The notes below the pieces were generated by a model, which worked only from the letters and a program-made list of their open reading frames with translations, was not told the DNA's origin and ran no database searches. The translations under genes and the position numbers were made by a program. Of a stretch of 64,000 bases of DNA, positions 1 through 8,868 are shown in pieces. Each line of letters starts with the position of its first letter. Position 1 is the stretch's first letter. The DNA comes from Bacteroidota bacterium (GTDB lineage Bacteria; Bacteroidota; Ignavibacteria; Ignavibacteriales; Ignavibacteriaceae): assembly GCA_021831685.1 (NCBI GenBank), contig JAKBMG010000004.1:1-64000 (forward strand), given 5' to 3'.

Positions 1-464
1 CAATAAATACTGGGCTTCAGCCCCATTTGTGCTATTTATGTGGCTAAAGCCATAATTATCTTTTTTACACTAATCCCCGCCATAAACCTGCCTGACCGGT
101 AGGCAGGTGGCGGGGCAATTGATGAATAAATTTTAAGTAATAAAAATTAAAATGGCTTATACAAAAATATTAATATTTATTCTTTGAAAACTAATTTTCA
201 CACAGGCTCTGAAGTCGTGGGCTACTTGATCAAGACGCAATAAATCAGCCGTTTTAACGGCTTACCTTCAACGGCGATCAACTTGAGTTAATAAACTGAA
301 TTTACGCCGTAATAAGTTTTGGGAATCGCGGAGTAATGTAATGTTGGAATAATGAAAAATAGTAGTCTATCCTAACATTCCAATACTCCATTATTCCACT
401 ACTTGTTGGCGGTATCCCGTTATTTAATAGAAAATATTTCATACTAAAACATATTCTGAATTTT
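1..464. repeat. Gene-free leader with clustered short palindromes
   Basis: No convincing coding sequence. Short dyads follow each other: TGGGCTTCAGCCCCA at 11-25, TGGCTAAAGCCA at 41-52, a CCCCGCC/GGCGGGG stem (75-81 with 109-115) whose loop holds a 23-base palindrome at 86-108, CTTGATCAAG at 227-236 and AGCCGTT/AACGGCT near 248-263. At 336-410 lies a TGGA/TCCA-rich imperfect inverted repeat related to copies near 40.6 kb and 53.6 kb. The stretch probably also contains the promoter for the operon that starts at 465, but I cannot place it. Confidence 0.6.
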
Positions 465-1445
465 ATGGACGATCTTAACACAAACCCAATTCAAAACAGC
501 ATACCGGATAATAATAATCCGGAAGAAGGAAAGCAGGGAAGTAATCTTCCCGGGAAAAACATTCAGCCGCGTATATCACCAATAACTGCTGCGTTCATCG
601 GCTTGTTCGGAGGATTTTTCCTATACCAAATTGTCGGCGGACTTTTAACCCTTGCCGTTTTTGGTTTTGATCTAAAGAGCGCTCCAGCGCAAAGCGTTAG
701 GTTAATGACTATGGCAGGACAAATTTTATTTATCCTGCTTCCGGCTCTGATTTTTGCCAAATGGTTTTATGAAGATGTCACCGAGATAATAAGATTCCGG
801 TTACCCCGTTGGGAAGAAATTCTTTTGTTTACATTAGGTATTGTAATTTTAACCCCATTGCTTCAATATTATTTATCTATCCAAAACTATTTTATTAATC
901 AGTGGGCAATATCTTCTCCGTTAATTCATTCCTTAAAGTCATCACTTGACAAATTGAATGATATGGTTGACAAAACTTATGGTAGTTTGCTGACTGTGCA
1001 TACCGTATTTGGTGGACTGCTTGTTATTATTGTAGTGGCTATTGTTCCCGCAATATGTGAAGAAGTAATGTTTAGAGGCTATATTCAGCGTAGTTTTGAA
1101 TTTAGACTAAAACCATTTTGGGCTGCTCTCGTCACAGCGGTATTTTTTGGGATTTATCATTTCAACCCTTATGGATTGCTCCCATTAATAGCTCTGGGTT
1201 TTTATTTCGGTTATGCTGCTTATATGAGTAACTCGATTGCCGTGCCTATGTCACTTCATTTTTTTAACAATTTTACTGCGGTGATATTTTATTTTATATT
1301 CGGACAGGATGATTCTTTAAGTAGTTCAGTTGACAAAAATTTTGATTTGAATTCTTCGTTATTAATTCTTGTTGCCTTAATTTTTCTTTTCGGTGTTGTA
1401 ATGTATTTGATAAATAAGTATTATGCAAAAGTAAAAAACGCTTAG
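465..1445 (+). CDS. CPBP family intramembrane glutamic endopeptidase
   Basis: Integral-membrane protease of the CPBP (Abi/Rce1-like) family, 326 residues. After a hydrophilic N-terminus of about 40 residues rich in Asn and Pro it has roughly seven hydrophobic segments. Motif 1, EEVMFR, is at residues 199-204 (E199, E200, R204); motif 2 has a His in FFGIYHFNP (H232); motif 3 is HFFNN near residue 265. These are the residues expected to form the active site. Substrate is unknown; bacterial members are linked to membrane-protein maturation or bacteriocin immunity. It is the first gene of a plus-strand run and is followed within 10 bases by the zinc-ribbon gene, which has a strong ribosome binding site. 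Confidence 0.88.
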   Translation: MDDLNTNPIQNSIPDNNNPEEGKQGSNLPGKNIQPRISPITAAFIGLFGGFFLYQIVGGLLTLAVFGFDLKSAPAQSVRLMTMAGQILFILLPALIFAKWFYEDVTEIIRFRLPRWEEILLFTLGIVILTPLLQYYLSIQNYFINQWAISSPLIHSLKSSLDKLNDMVDKTYGSLLTVHTVFGGLLVIIVVAIVPAICEEVMFRGYIQRSFEFRLKPFWAALVTAVFFGIYHFNPYGLLPLIALGFYFGYAAYMSNSIAVPMSLHFFNNFTAVIFYFIFGQDDSLSSSVDKNFDLNSSLLILVALIFLFGVVMYLINKYYAKVKNA

Positions 1446-1453
1446 GAGGTCTT

Positions 1454-1798
1454 ATGCCAGTATGCCCAAATTGCAGTTATGAATATATTGAGGGAATAAC
1501 AATTTGTCCGGATTGCGGGATAAATTTGGTTGACGAGAAATCCTTTGTCAAACCCGAAGAATGGACCGAGCAAAATTGGGAAGTAGTGTTTACTTCTGAT
1601 CTTGAATATGAAGCCGAAATGATGAAGGATAATCTTGAAGGAGCGGGAATTCATTCAGCGATTCTTTCTCAAGCAGATAGAAGTTTTCCTGCACCAGGTG
1701 ATCTTTCGGTAGTAAAACTTCTTGTTCCTAAAAAGGATGTCCAGGCTGCATTAAATTTTATAGAGCAACTTAAAAATCGTCCGGATGATCAGGACTAA
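1454..1798 (+). CDS. Zinc-ribbon protein with DUF2007-type signal-transducing domain
   Basis: Small cytoplasmic protein of 114 residues. The first 25 residues form a zinc ribbon with two CPxC knuckles (CPNC and CPDC). The remainder, from about residue 42, resembles the DUF2007 putative signal-transduction fold (VVFTSDLEYEAEMMKDNLEG, ending in a helix before the acidic tail). The start is supported by AGGAGG six bases upstream, overlapping the end of the CPBP gene. Function is unknown; placement before cdsA suggests co-transcription with envelope genes. Assignment of the second domain rests on pattern memory rather than a search. Confidence 0.75.
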   Translation: MPVCPNCSYEYIEGITICPDCGINLVDEKSFVKPEEWTEQNWEVVFTSDLEYEAEMMKDNLEGAGIHSAILSQADRSFPAPGDLSVVKLLVPKKDVQAALNFIEQLKNRPDDQD

Positions 1799-1806
1799 GA
1801 ACCGTA

Positions 1807-2628
1807 ATGGCTTTTAGTAACACAACACAAAGAGTATTGGTTGCCATTGCCGCAATTCCAATAATCCTAGCCGCCTGCTATTTCGGAAACTTATTATTCT
1901 TTTTGTTCGTACTTGCCATAGCGTTATTAGCATATTATGAATTTTACTCTTTTGTATTAAATAAAAACGCCCACGTTAATATATGGCTTGGCGAACTGAT
2001 AATATTTGCTCTATTACTTAATCAATATCAGTTTTTTATTAGCTACCAATCTCTTTTTCTGGTAATTGTTTTCTTGATTTCTTTGGTTGAACTTTTTCGC
2101 AACAACGGTTCGGCAATTATAAATATTGGGGCAACACTTCTAGGAATATTTTATATCGGTTTATTTTCTTCGGCAATCATCGGAATAAGAGAATTTTATT
2201 TCGGAGAGGTGAGATATTATGACGGCGGTTATTTAATAATTTCCATTCTTGTAACAATATGGATTTGCGATTCTGCAGCCTTTTACGGTGGCACCGCATT
2301 TGGGAAGCATAAGCTTTTTCCCCGGGTTAGTCCTAAAAAAAGTTGGGAAGGTGCAATTTTTGGTTTTATATTTGCTATACTATCAATGATAACAGCACAC
2401 GAAATCTTCCTGAATTTTGTACCATTATCAGAAGCTATTATCTTCGGAATTATTATCGGGACAATCGGGCAGCTTGGAGACTTGGTAGAGTCCCTCTTTA
2501 AACGGGATGCAGGGGTGAAAGATTCCTCCAGCCTAATTCCGGGTCACGGTGGACTTTTTGACCGGTTTGATTCACTTCTTTTTGCAGCACCGGTTATCTT
2601 TTTGGTCTTAAAATATTTTGGGAAATAA
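1807..2628 (+). CDS. cdsA: Phosphatidate cytidylyltransferase
   Basis: Makes CDP-diacylglycerol from phosphatidate and CTP, the branch point of phospholipid synthesis, in the inner membrane. The protein has 273 residues, the usual size, and about eight hydrophobic segments. The family signature lies in the last quarter: SLFKRDAGVKDSSSLIPGHG followed by GLFDRFDS, which carries the conserved KR, KD and HGG-x-x-DR-x-D residues. It sits eight bases after the zinc-ribbon gene and 12 bases before rimO, so the genes are probably one transcript. Confidence 0.93.
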   Translation: MAFSNTTQRVLVAIAAIPIILAACYFGNLLFFLFVLAIALLAYYEFYSFVLNKNAHVNIWLGELIIFALLLNQYQFFISYQSLFLVIVFLISLVELFRNNGSAIINIGATLLGIFYIGLFSSAIIGIREFYFGEVRYYDGGYLIISILVTIWICDSAAFYGGTAFGKHKLFPRVSPKKSWEGAIFGFIFAILSMITAHEIFLNFVPLSEAIIFGIIIGTIGQLGDLVESLFKRDAGVKDSSSLIPGHGGLFDRFDSLLFAAPVIFLVLKYFGK

Positions 2629-2640
2629 AATTTTGCTTCG

Positions 2641-3939
2641 ATGAAGAATAAAGAAAAAATAAATATAATTACTCTCGGCTGCTCAAAAAATACCGTGGAC
2701 TCGGAAAGATTATTAAACCAGATTCGCGCTAATAATTTTAAATTGACCGAAGATCCTAACAACGCTGAAACTATTATCATAAACACTTGCGGCTTTATTG
2801 AAGCTGCAAAAAAGGAGTCGATTGATACTATTTTAAGTGCAGTGGCATTAAAGCTTGAAGGAAAAGTTAACAAAGTTATTGTAGCCGGCTGCCTATCGGA
2901 ACGTTATAAAAATGAATTGGTAAAGGAAATCCCTGAAGTAGATGCTTACTTTGGTACGGAAAATTATGAGGCGATCTTAAAAGAATTAGGCGGTGAGTTA
3001 AAGTACAATTTGCTCGGGGAGAGGTTATTGACTACGCCGTCCCACACAGCATATCTAAAAATTTCTGAAGGATGTGATCATCCTTGCTCATTCTGTGCAA
3101 TTCCCTTAATGCGTGGAAAACATAAATCAAAGCCTATAGATGATCTTTTGAAAGAAGCAGAGTTCTTGTCAAAAAATGGCGCTAAAGAAATTGTAATTAT
3201 TGCGCAAGATACTACCGACTATGGAAAAGATATTTATAGCAAGCGATCCCTGGCTTCGCTTCTTAAACAGTTAACAGCCATCGAAGGTATTGAATGGGTG
3301 AGATTAATGTATGCCTACCCTTCTCATTTCCCTAATGATGTTATTGACGAGATTACCTCTAATCCAAAAATTTGCAAGTATGTCGATTTACCTCTTCAGC
3401 ATATTTCAGATAATGTTTTAAAATCAATGCGAAGAGGTGTAACGGGCAAAATAACGCGGGAGCTTCTCGCTAAGCTTCGTGAAAGAGTCCCGGATATTAC
3501 AATCAGGACTACTTTTATCGTTGGGTATCCTAATGAGACGGAAAAGGATTTTGAAGAACTTTGCGAATTTGTAAAGGATATTAAATTCGACCGTTTTGGA
3601 GTTTTTCCATTTTCAGTTGAAGAAAACACTTCAAGCTTTATTCTCGGAGATCAAATTCCGGAAAAGGAAAAGCAAAGAAGAAAAGACAAATTGATGGAAA
3701 TACAAAAAGAAATTTCTCTTGAAAAAAACAAATCTTTTGTAGGAAAGAAATTGAAAGTCTTGGTTGAAACAAAGGAAGGCGAATATTATGTCGGCCGCAC
3801 TTATCGTGATGCTCCTGAAGTTGACGGGGAAATATTAATTCCGTTAAATGACGAGAAAATTATTTTAGGTAAATTTTATACCGTTGAGGTTTTTGATTAT
3901 AATGAGTATGATCTTTTTGGAAAATTTTCTGAAAAGTAG
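2641..3939 (+). CDS. rimO: Ribosomal protein S12 methylthiotransferase RimO
   Basis: Radical-SAM enzyme that adds a methylthio group to the conserved aspartate of ribosomal protein S12. At 432 residues it has the three-part layout of the MiaB/RimO family: an N-terminal UPF0004 domain starting ITLGCSKNTVDSE (C14), the radical-SAM core with C145, C149 and C152 in GCDHPCSFCAIP, and a C-terminal TRAM domain. The phrases LGCSKNTVDSE and CAIPLMRGKHKSKP are typical of RimO rather than MiaB. It is followed after 11 bases by the GWxTD gene, which has its own AGGAGG site. Confidence 0.93.
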   Translation: MKNKEKINIITLGCSKNTVDSERLLNQIRANNFKLTEDPNNAETIIINTCGFIEAAKKESIDTILSAVALKLEGKVNKVIVAGCLSERYKNELVKEIPEVDAYFGTENYEAILKELGGELKYNLLGERLLTTPSHTAYLKISEGCDHPCSFCAIPLMRGKHKSKPIDDLLKEAEFLSKNGAKEIVIIAQDTTDYGKDIYSKRSLASLLKQLTAIEGIEWVRLMYAYPSHFPNDVIDEITSNPKICKYVDLPLQHISDNVLKSMRRGVTGKITRELLAKLRERVPDITIRTTFIVGYPNETEKDFEELCEFVKDIKFDRFGVFPFSVEENTSSFILGDQIPEKEKQRRKDKLMEIQKEISLEKNKSFVGKKLKVLVETKEGEYYVGRTYRDAPEVDGEILIPLNDEKIILGKFYTVEVFDYNEYDLFGKFSEK

Positions 3940-3950
3940 GAGGATAAAAA

Positions 3951-5234
3951 ATGAAGATAATTTTTACATTTTTATTGCTCATACTCGGGTTCAATTTTAC
4001 AAAAGCGCAAATTGAAAATGCCACAGAGCAAAACGCCTTTAATAGCAGCCCGAAATTTTATGAAGACCTGTTGAACTTTTCATCCGGAAAACAAAATACT
4101 ACGCGTGTTGATGTTTTTATAGAAGTCCCATACAGCACTGTTCAATTTGTTAAGAATGATTCGGGATTTACAGGCGGCTTCTCGGTATCCGTATCTGTGT
4201 TTGATAAAGACAAAAATAAATTGATTGAAGAAAAAACATGGACGGACAAGCTTTTTGTCAATGAATTCAATCAAACCATTTCTAAAAATAATTATAGCTT
4301 AAACTTAAAATCGTTTTACCTTACGCCCGGGAAATATTTTATTCGTACCGCTGTTGACGATAAAGAATCTAAATCAGAATATCCGCTCGAAATATTTTTC
4401 AATGTTAGAAACCTGTTGGCTACACCTGTTTCACTTAGTGATATTATGATTCTTGAAAAAAGGACAGAAGAACAAAACAAAAATAAAATTATTCCAAATG
4501 TTTCCGGCAACGTTGCTTCACTGAAAAATGGTTTGCCGGTTTTCTATGAACTTTATTCAATTTCGGCTCAAAAACTAAACATAAGTTATGAAGTTCTTAA
4601 TAAAAACCTTAAGACTATCTTTCAAGAAAATCAAAATCAGTTTGTTGATTCAGGTAAAACTCAAATTTTCTACACCTTGAAGGATAGTAGTTTCAGCTTA
4701 GGATTGTACAATCTAAGGGTAGTAGTTAAAAATAGCGAGGATAAGAAACTTGTTTCTATTCAAAGACCTTTCTTTTCACGCTGGGTAGGGCTTCCCACAA
4801 ATGTGGTTGATCTTGATAAGGCAATTGAACAACTCATCTATATTGCATCAACTTCGCAAATTAATTACATAAAGGAAGGTAAAACTAAAGAAGAAAAATT
4901 AAATCGTTATAAAGCTTTTTGGAATACAGAATTCCCCGAACCAAATATCGAAGAAAATCCTATTTTCAATGAGTATTATAGACGAGTGGCATATGCAGAC
5001 GCTCACTTTTCACAATATTTTGCAGGTTGGAAATCGGATAGAGGAATGGTTTTTATTCTTCTCGGACCGCCGGATAATGTTGATAGGCATCCTTTTGATA
5101 TTGATGCAAAACCGTACGAAGTATGGCAATATTATAATTTGAATATAAGCCTTATATTTCTAGATCGTACCGGCTTCGGTGATTACAGATTAATTACACC
5201 GCTAACAGGTGATCTCTACCGTTTTAGAAGATAA
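3951..5234 (+). CDS. GWxTD domain-containing exported protein
   Basis: Exported protein of 427 residues with a signal peptide (MKIIFTFLLLILGFNFTKAQ). The middle looks like beta-sandwich domains. The last 100 residues contain the GWxTD-type domain: AGWKSDRGMVFILLGPPDNV, then WQYYNLNISLIFLD and a terminal RLITP stretch. The motif here reads GWKSDRG rather than the canonical GWxTD. Domains of this kind occur in Bacteroidota, Ignavibacteria and Acidobacteria without an established biochemical role. The start has GGAGG seven bases upstream. It precedes a PfkB kinase and an Omp85-type protein, so an envelope role is possible but unproven. Confidence 0.82.
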   Translation: MKIIFTFLLLILGFNFTKAQIENATEQNAFNSSPKFYEDLLNFSSGKQNTTRVDVFIEVPYSTVQFVKNDSGFTGGFSVSVSVFDKDKNKLIEEKTWTDKLFVNEFNQTISKNNYSLNLKSFYLTPGKYFIRTAVDDKESKSEYPLEIFFNVRNLLATPVSLSDIMILEKRTEEQNKNKIIPNVSGNVASLKNGLPVFYELYSISAQKLNISYEVLNKNLKTIFQENQNQFVDSGKTQIFYTLKDSSFSLGLYNLRVVVKNSEDKKLVSIQRPFFSRWVGLPTNVVDLDKAIEQLIYIASTSQINYIKEGKTKEEKLNRYKAFWNTEFPEPNIEENPIFNEYYRRVAYADAHFSQYFAGWKSDRGMVFILLGPPDNVDRHPFDIDAKPYEVWQYYNLNISLIFLDRTGFGDYRLITPLTGDLYRFRR

Positions 5235-5294
5235 TATTTCAAGGTTTGACTGTATGATAGTTGAAAATTCCCATTCACCACAAATATTTTTTTT

Positions 5295-6260
5295 ATGGTT
5301 TTAACAGTAACACTAAACCCGCTTTTAGAACGCCGTTATAAATTTAGCCGGATTAACTTTAGTCAAGAAAACCGTAACGGGATTTTAGAGATTAAAGCCG
5401 GTGGAAAAGGTATAAACGTTAGCCGTCAGTTGAATCATCTAAATGTTGAAAATATTGCTTTAACATTTTTAGGTGGCGCTAACGGTAAACAGCTTAAGGA
5501 GATTTTAATAAAAGAGAACATTAAAATTACTTCGATAAGAACCGAAAGCAACACACGCGATGCCGCTATAATTATAGACGAAACATCCAATGGTATCTCA
5601 ACATTTTTCAGTTCAAATTCCAAAATTACTTCGCTTGAAGTTGAAGAATTTAAATCAAAAATGGATAAGATGATTCAGAATTGTGAAATAGTAGTTTTTG
5701 CCGGAAGTTCTCCATGTGATGAAGCCGATTCAATCTTTCCATTCGGAATTGAAATTGCAAAACGGTATGATAAAATTTCCATATTAGATACTTACGGCAA
5801 ACATTTTAATGCTTGTTTAGAATCTCAGCCGACGATCATTCATAATAATATCTCTGAGATGGAGAAATCTCTTGATGTAGTCTTAAAGAATGAAAAAGAG
5901 AAAGTCGATTTATTGAAAACTTTGTACAAGAACCAAATTAAACAGGTTTATCTAACTGACGGAGGCAACGAAATCGTTACTTCAAATTTTGATTTTCATT
6001 TCAAGGTTCTTCCGCCGCCTACAAATCCGGTAGATCCAACAGGGAGTGGCGATGCTTTTGTTGCCGGTTTAATCTACGGCATGACTCACGATCTAAGATT
6101 TGAAGATACTCTGCAAACTGCTGTATCACTTGGCTCTCTCAATGCGAACCGATTTGAAGTTTGTTCCGTTTCAATTGAAGAGGTTGATGCGCTGAAATCT
6201 CAAGTAATTGTTCAACCAATCGGCAAAAAAATGAAAATCGTAGATGTTTCGCCTAATTAG
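5295..6260 (+). CDS. PfkB-family sugar kinase (1-phosphofructokinase/tagatose-6-phosphate kinase type)
   Basis: Ribokinase-fold sugar kinase of 321 residues. The N-terminus VLTVTLNPLLERRYKF and GGKGINVSRQL match the LacC/FruK subgroup, which phosphorylates sugar phosphates. The C-terminal PfkB signature is DPTGSGDAFVAG at residues 247-258, with D253 as expected catalytic base. Exact substrate cannot be read from sequence; fructose-1-phosphate, tagatose-6-phosphate and fructose-6-phosphate are the usual candidates. The last 17 bases overlap the start of the following Omp85-type gene in another frame, indicating translational coupling. Confidence 0.87.
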   Translation: MVLTVTLNPLLERRYKFSRINFSQENRNGILEIKAGGKGINVSRQLNHLNVENIALTFLGGANGKQLKEILIKENIKITSIRTESNTRDAAIIIDETSNGISTFFSSNSKITSLEVEEFKSKMDKMIQNCEIVVFAGSSPCDEADSIFPFGIEIAKRYDKISILDTYGKHFNACLESQPTIIHNNISEMEKSLDVVLKNEKEKVDLLKTLYKNQIKQVYLTDGGNEIVTSNFDFHFKVLPPPTNPVDPTGSGDAFVAGLIYGMTHDLRFEDTLQTAVSLGSLNANRFEVCSVSIEEVDALKSQVIVQPIGKKMKIVDVSPN

Positions 6261-8007
6261 TTTCACCCTGTTATTTTTCTTTACCTTTTCTTTTACTTAT
6301 CCTCAAACAGTTGAATCTATTCAAGTAATTGGAATCCATGTTTTTTCGCAGGATAATGTTTTGCGATGGGGCCAGGTTAGTACAGGAACAAAAATATTTC
6401 CAGGATACCTGGATTCAATAAAAACCCGACTCGCATTGCATTTTGGCGCCGAAGGTTATTTCCATGCTGAATTTCAAGGCTCAAAAATTGAGTTATCGCC
6501 CGATTCGCAGCACGTAAAATTGATTATTAAAATTGATGAAGGCGAGCCGACTTACTTAAAGAAAATATTCTTTACCGGCTTAGACACTGCTTCCGATAAT
6601 AATATTTTCTCCTCATTCGATTTCCTTGAAAATCATATTTATAGCAAGTCAAACCTGGAAGAAAACATTTTATCTGCGCTAAATTATTTTCAGAACAACG
6701 GCTATCCGTTTGCGAAAATTATTATCTCTTCATTTTATTTTTATTCTGATCCGGCAAAGAAAGATTATTTTGCCGATATTCATATAAATATAAATAAAGA
6801 ACGCTTTTGCAGGATTGATAAAATTGAAATAGTGGGTAATAATAAAACTCAATCATACGTTATTCAAAGAGAACTTCGACTAAAGCCCGGCGAAGTATAT
6901 TCTCAAAAAGTCATTGATGATTTACCTAGCCGTTTAAACCGGCTTGCCTTTTTTGAGCCTGTCGGTAATCCTAAATATTTTGTGGATTCAAAAAACGAGG
7001 GTATCCTTAGAATTGAAGTCAAAGAGAAGGTAACAAATAATTTTGACGGCATTATCGGTTACATTCCTTCGACTGTCTCCAATCAAAGTGGATATTTAAC
7101 CGGACTTGTAGATGTTAGCCTCCGGAATCTTTTTGGTACCGGTAGAGCCGCAGCAATTCACTGGCAACAATATAATCGTTCATCGCAGGACTTACAGTTA
7201 AAATATCTTGAACCTTGGTTGTTTGGTTATCCCTTCAATTTGAACTTAAGCTTATTTCAGAGGCAGCAAGACAGTACTTACGTTCAAAGAACTGTTGAAG
7301 CTTCCCTGGAATATTTAGCCACAGATAATGTTTCTGCTTCCGTTTTCATTTCTACGGATGCTGTTATTCCGACCGATAACGGGAACCAAATATTTACTGT
7401 ATATAATTCAAGCTCTCTAACTACCGGCTTAAACATAAAAGTTGATACGCGTGACGATCCTTACGCACCTACAAGGGGAATTTTGTTTTTAAATTCTTAT
7501 TCGTTTAGCAAAAAAACGATATCCGGTCCGGTTCAATTTTTTACGCCGGATCTTGCAACCAGTATTAATTTACAGCGACTGACACTTGATATTGGAGGTT
7601 ATTATGAATTATTTAACCGCCAGGTCATTGCGCTTGGTTTGCATGGAAGAGAATTGCGAGGACAATTTTTTGAAAATAGTGACCTGTTCCGGCTCGGAGG
7701 TGCAAGTTCACTTCGTGGTTACAGCGAAAGTCAGTTCCTTGGAAACCGGGTTATGTGGACAAATTTGGAATTCCGCTCTTTGCTAACAAAACGTTCGTTC
7801 GTATTTTTATTTTTGGATACAGGATATTATTTACGCAACGCAGATCCATCAAGAAATATTTTGAAAGCCGAAGGATTTAATGTTGGTTATGGATTGGGAA
7901 TGAACATTGAGACCGGGTTGGGTGTTTTGAGTGTTAGCTTCGCTCTTGCTAAAGGAGACTCTTTTTCAAATGGTAAAATTCATTTTGGAATTGTAAATCA
8001 GTTTTAA
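6244..8007 (+). CDS. Omp85/BamA-family outer membrane protein with POTRA domains
   Basis: Outer-membrane protein of 587 residues with a signal peptide (MFRLISFTLLFFFTFSFTYP). Residues of about 22-275 contain POTRA-like repeats, including IDKIEIVGNNKTQSYVIQRE. Residues of about 280-587 form a beta-barrel of the bacterial surface antigen family with the typical RGY segment (GGASSLRGYSES) and a C-terminal Phe. It is shorter than a standard BamA of about 800 residues, so it may be an accessory Omp85 such as a TamA- or BamA-like paralogue. A TamB-like gene lies 51 kb away in the same window, which makes a TamA role worth considering. It overlaps the PfkB gene by 17 bases. Confidence 0.85.
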   Translation: MFRLISFTLLFFFTFSFTYPQTVESIQVIGIHVFSQDNVLRWGQVSTGTKIFPGYLDSIKTRLALHFGAEGYFHAEFQGSKIELSPDSQHVKLIIKIDEGEPTYLKKIFFTGLDTASDNNIFSSFDFLENHIYSKSNLEENILSALNYFQNNGYPFAKIIISSFYFYSDPAKKDYFADIHININKERFCRIDKIEIVGNNKTQSYVIQRELRLKPGEVYSQKVIDDLPSRLNRLAFFEPVGNPKYFVDSKNEGILRIEVKEKVTNNFDGIIGYIPSTVSNQSGYLTGLVDVSLRNLFGTGRAAAIHWQQYNRSSQDLQLKYLEPWLFGYPFNLNLSLFQRQQDSTYVQRTVEASLEYLATDNVSASVFISTDAVIPTDNGNQIFTVYNSSSLTTGLNIKVDTRDDPYAPTRGILFLNSYSFSKKTISGPVQFFTPDLATSINLQRLTLDIGGYYELFNRQVIALGLHGRELRGQFFENSDLFRLGGASSLRGYSESQFLGNRVMWTNLEFRSLLTKRSFVFLFLDTGYYLRNADPSRNILKAEGFNVGYGLGMNIETGLGVLSVSFALAKGDSFSNGKIHFGIVNQF

Positions 8008-8022
8008 CTAATTAAATCACAT

Positions 8023-8868
8023 ATGAAACGCATTAAAAAATTACCGGCACTTATAAAAATTTCACGTCCGGTAAATGCTTTGATGACCTTTCTATCTATA
8101 GTTATTGCTTCGGTTGTATGCACAATTGATGATTTTAGCTATACAAAAGTATTTTTAGCTGCTTCTGCCGGCGCTTTAACTGCAATTGGCGGAAATATTA
8201 TAAATGATATTTATGATATCGAAATTGATAAAATAAATATGCCGGAAAGACCTTTGGCGAAAGGTATTCTGTCTAAAAAGGAAGCAGTTGTATTTTACAT
8301 TACCGTAAACATTATTGCACTCACCCTTTCTATTTTCCCCGGTGTTTATTCTTTTATAATTGTTCTCACTGCCGAAGTGATTCTTTTTTTCTATTCATAC
8401 ATTCTTAAAGGAATAATTTTAGCCGGGAATATTTCCGTGGCTTTTTTAACCGGACTGGCTTTTTTTTACGGCGGTGTGGTAGTCGCCAATTGGAAATATT
8501 CTTTGTTGCCGGCAGGCTTCGCCTTTTTAATAAATCTAATCAGAGAAATTATTAAAGATATGCAAGATATAGCTGGCGACTCACAGCAAGGTGTTATTAC
8601 ACTGCCTCAGAAATATGGCTTTGGCTTTTCAAAGAGAATTATTGCCGGGCTTTCAATTCTACTTGTTGCTGCTACTATTTTCCCGTTCTTTTTGAGGATT
8701 TATAAGATAGAGTTTCTTATTATTGTAATGGTGCTTGTAAATCCGATGCTGATTTATTCTCTTAAATTACTATTTGATGAGGATTCGACAAAGAATTTGA
8801 AAAAAATAAGCTCAATGTACAAACTAAGCATGGTAATAGGACTAATTGCAATTTATTTTGGGAAATGA
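8023..8868 (+). CDS. UbiA-family prenyltransferase (geranylgeranylglycerol-phosphate geranylgeranyltransferase-like)
   Basis: Polytopic membrane prenyltransferase of 281 residues. The first aspartate-rich motif is NDIYDIEID at residues 61-69 and the second is DMQDIAGD in the middle of the protein; both bind the Mg-prenyl-diphosphate donor. About eight to nine hydrophobic segments follow the UbiA pattern. Homologues in Bacteroidota are often labelled digeranylgeranylglyceryl phosphate synthase by similarity to the archaeal enzyme, but other acceptors (quinone or chlorophyll precursors) are possible, so the substrate is left open. It overlaps rnhB by four bases (ATGA). Confidence 0.83.
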   Translation: MKRIKKLPALIKISRPVNALMTFLSIVIASVVCTIDDFSYTKVFLAASAGALTAIGGNIINDIYDIEIDKINMPERPLAKGILSKKEAVVFYITVNIIALTLSIFPGVYSFIIVLTAEVILFFYSYILKGIILAGNISVAFLTGLAFFYGGVVVANWKYSLLPAGFAFLINLIREIIKDMQDIAGDSQQGVITLPQKYGFGFSKRIIAGLSILLVAATIFPFFLRIYKIEFLIIVMVLVNPMLIYSLKLLFDEDSTKNLKKISSMYKLSMVIGLIAIYFGK

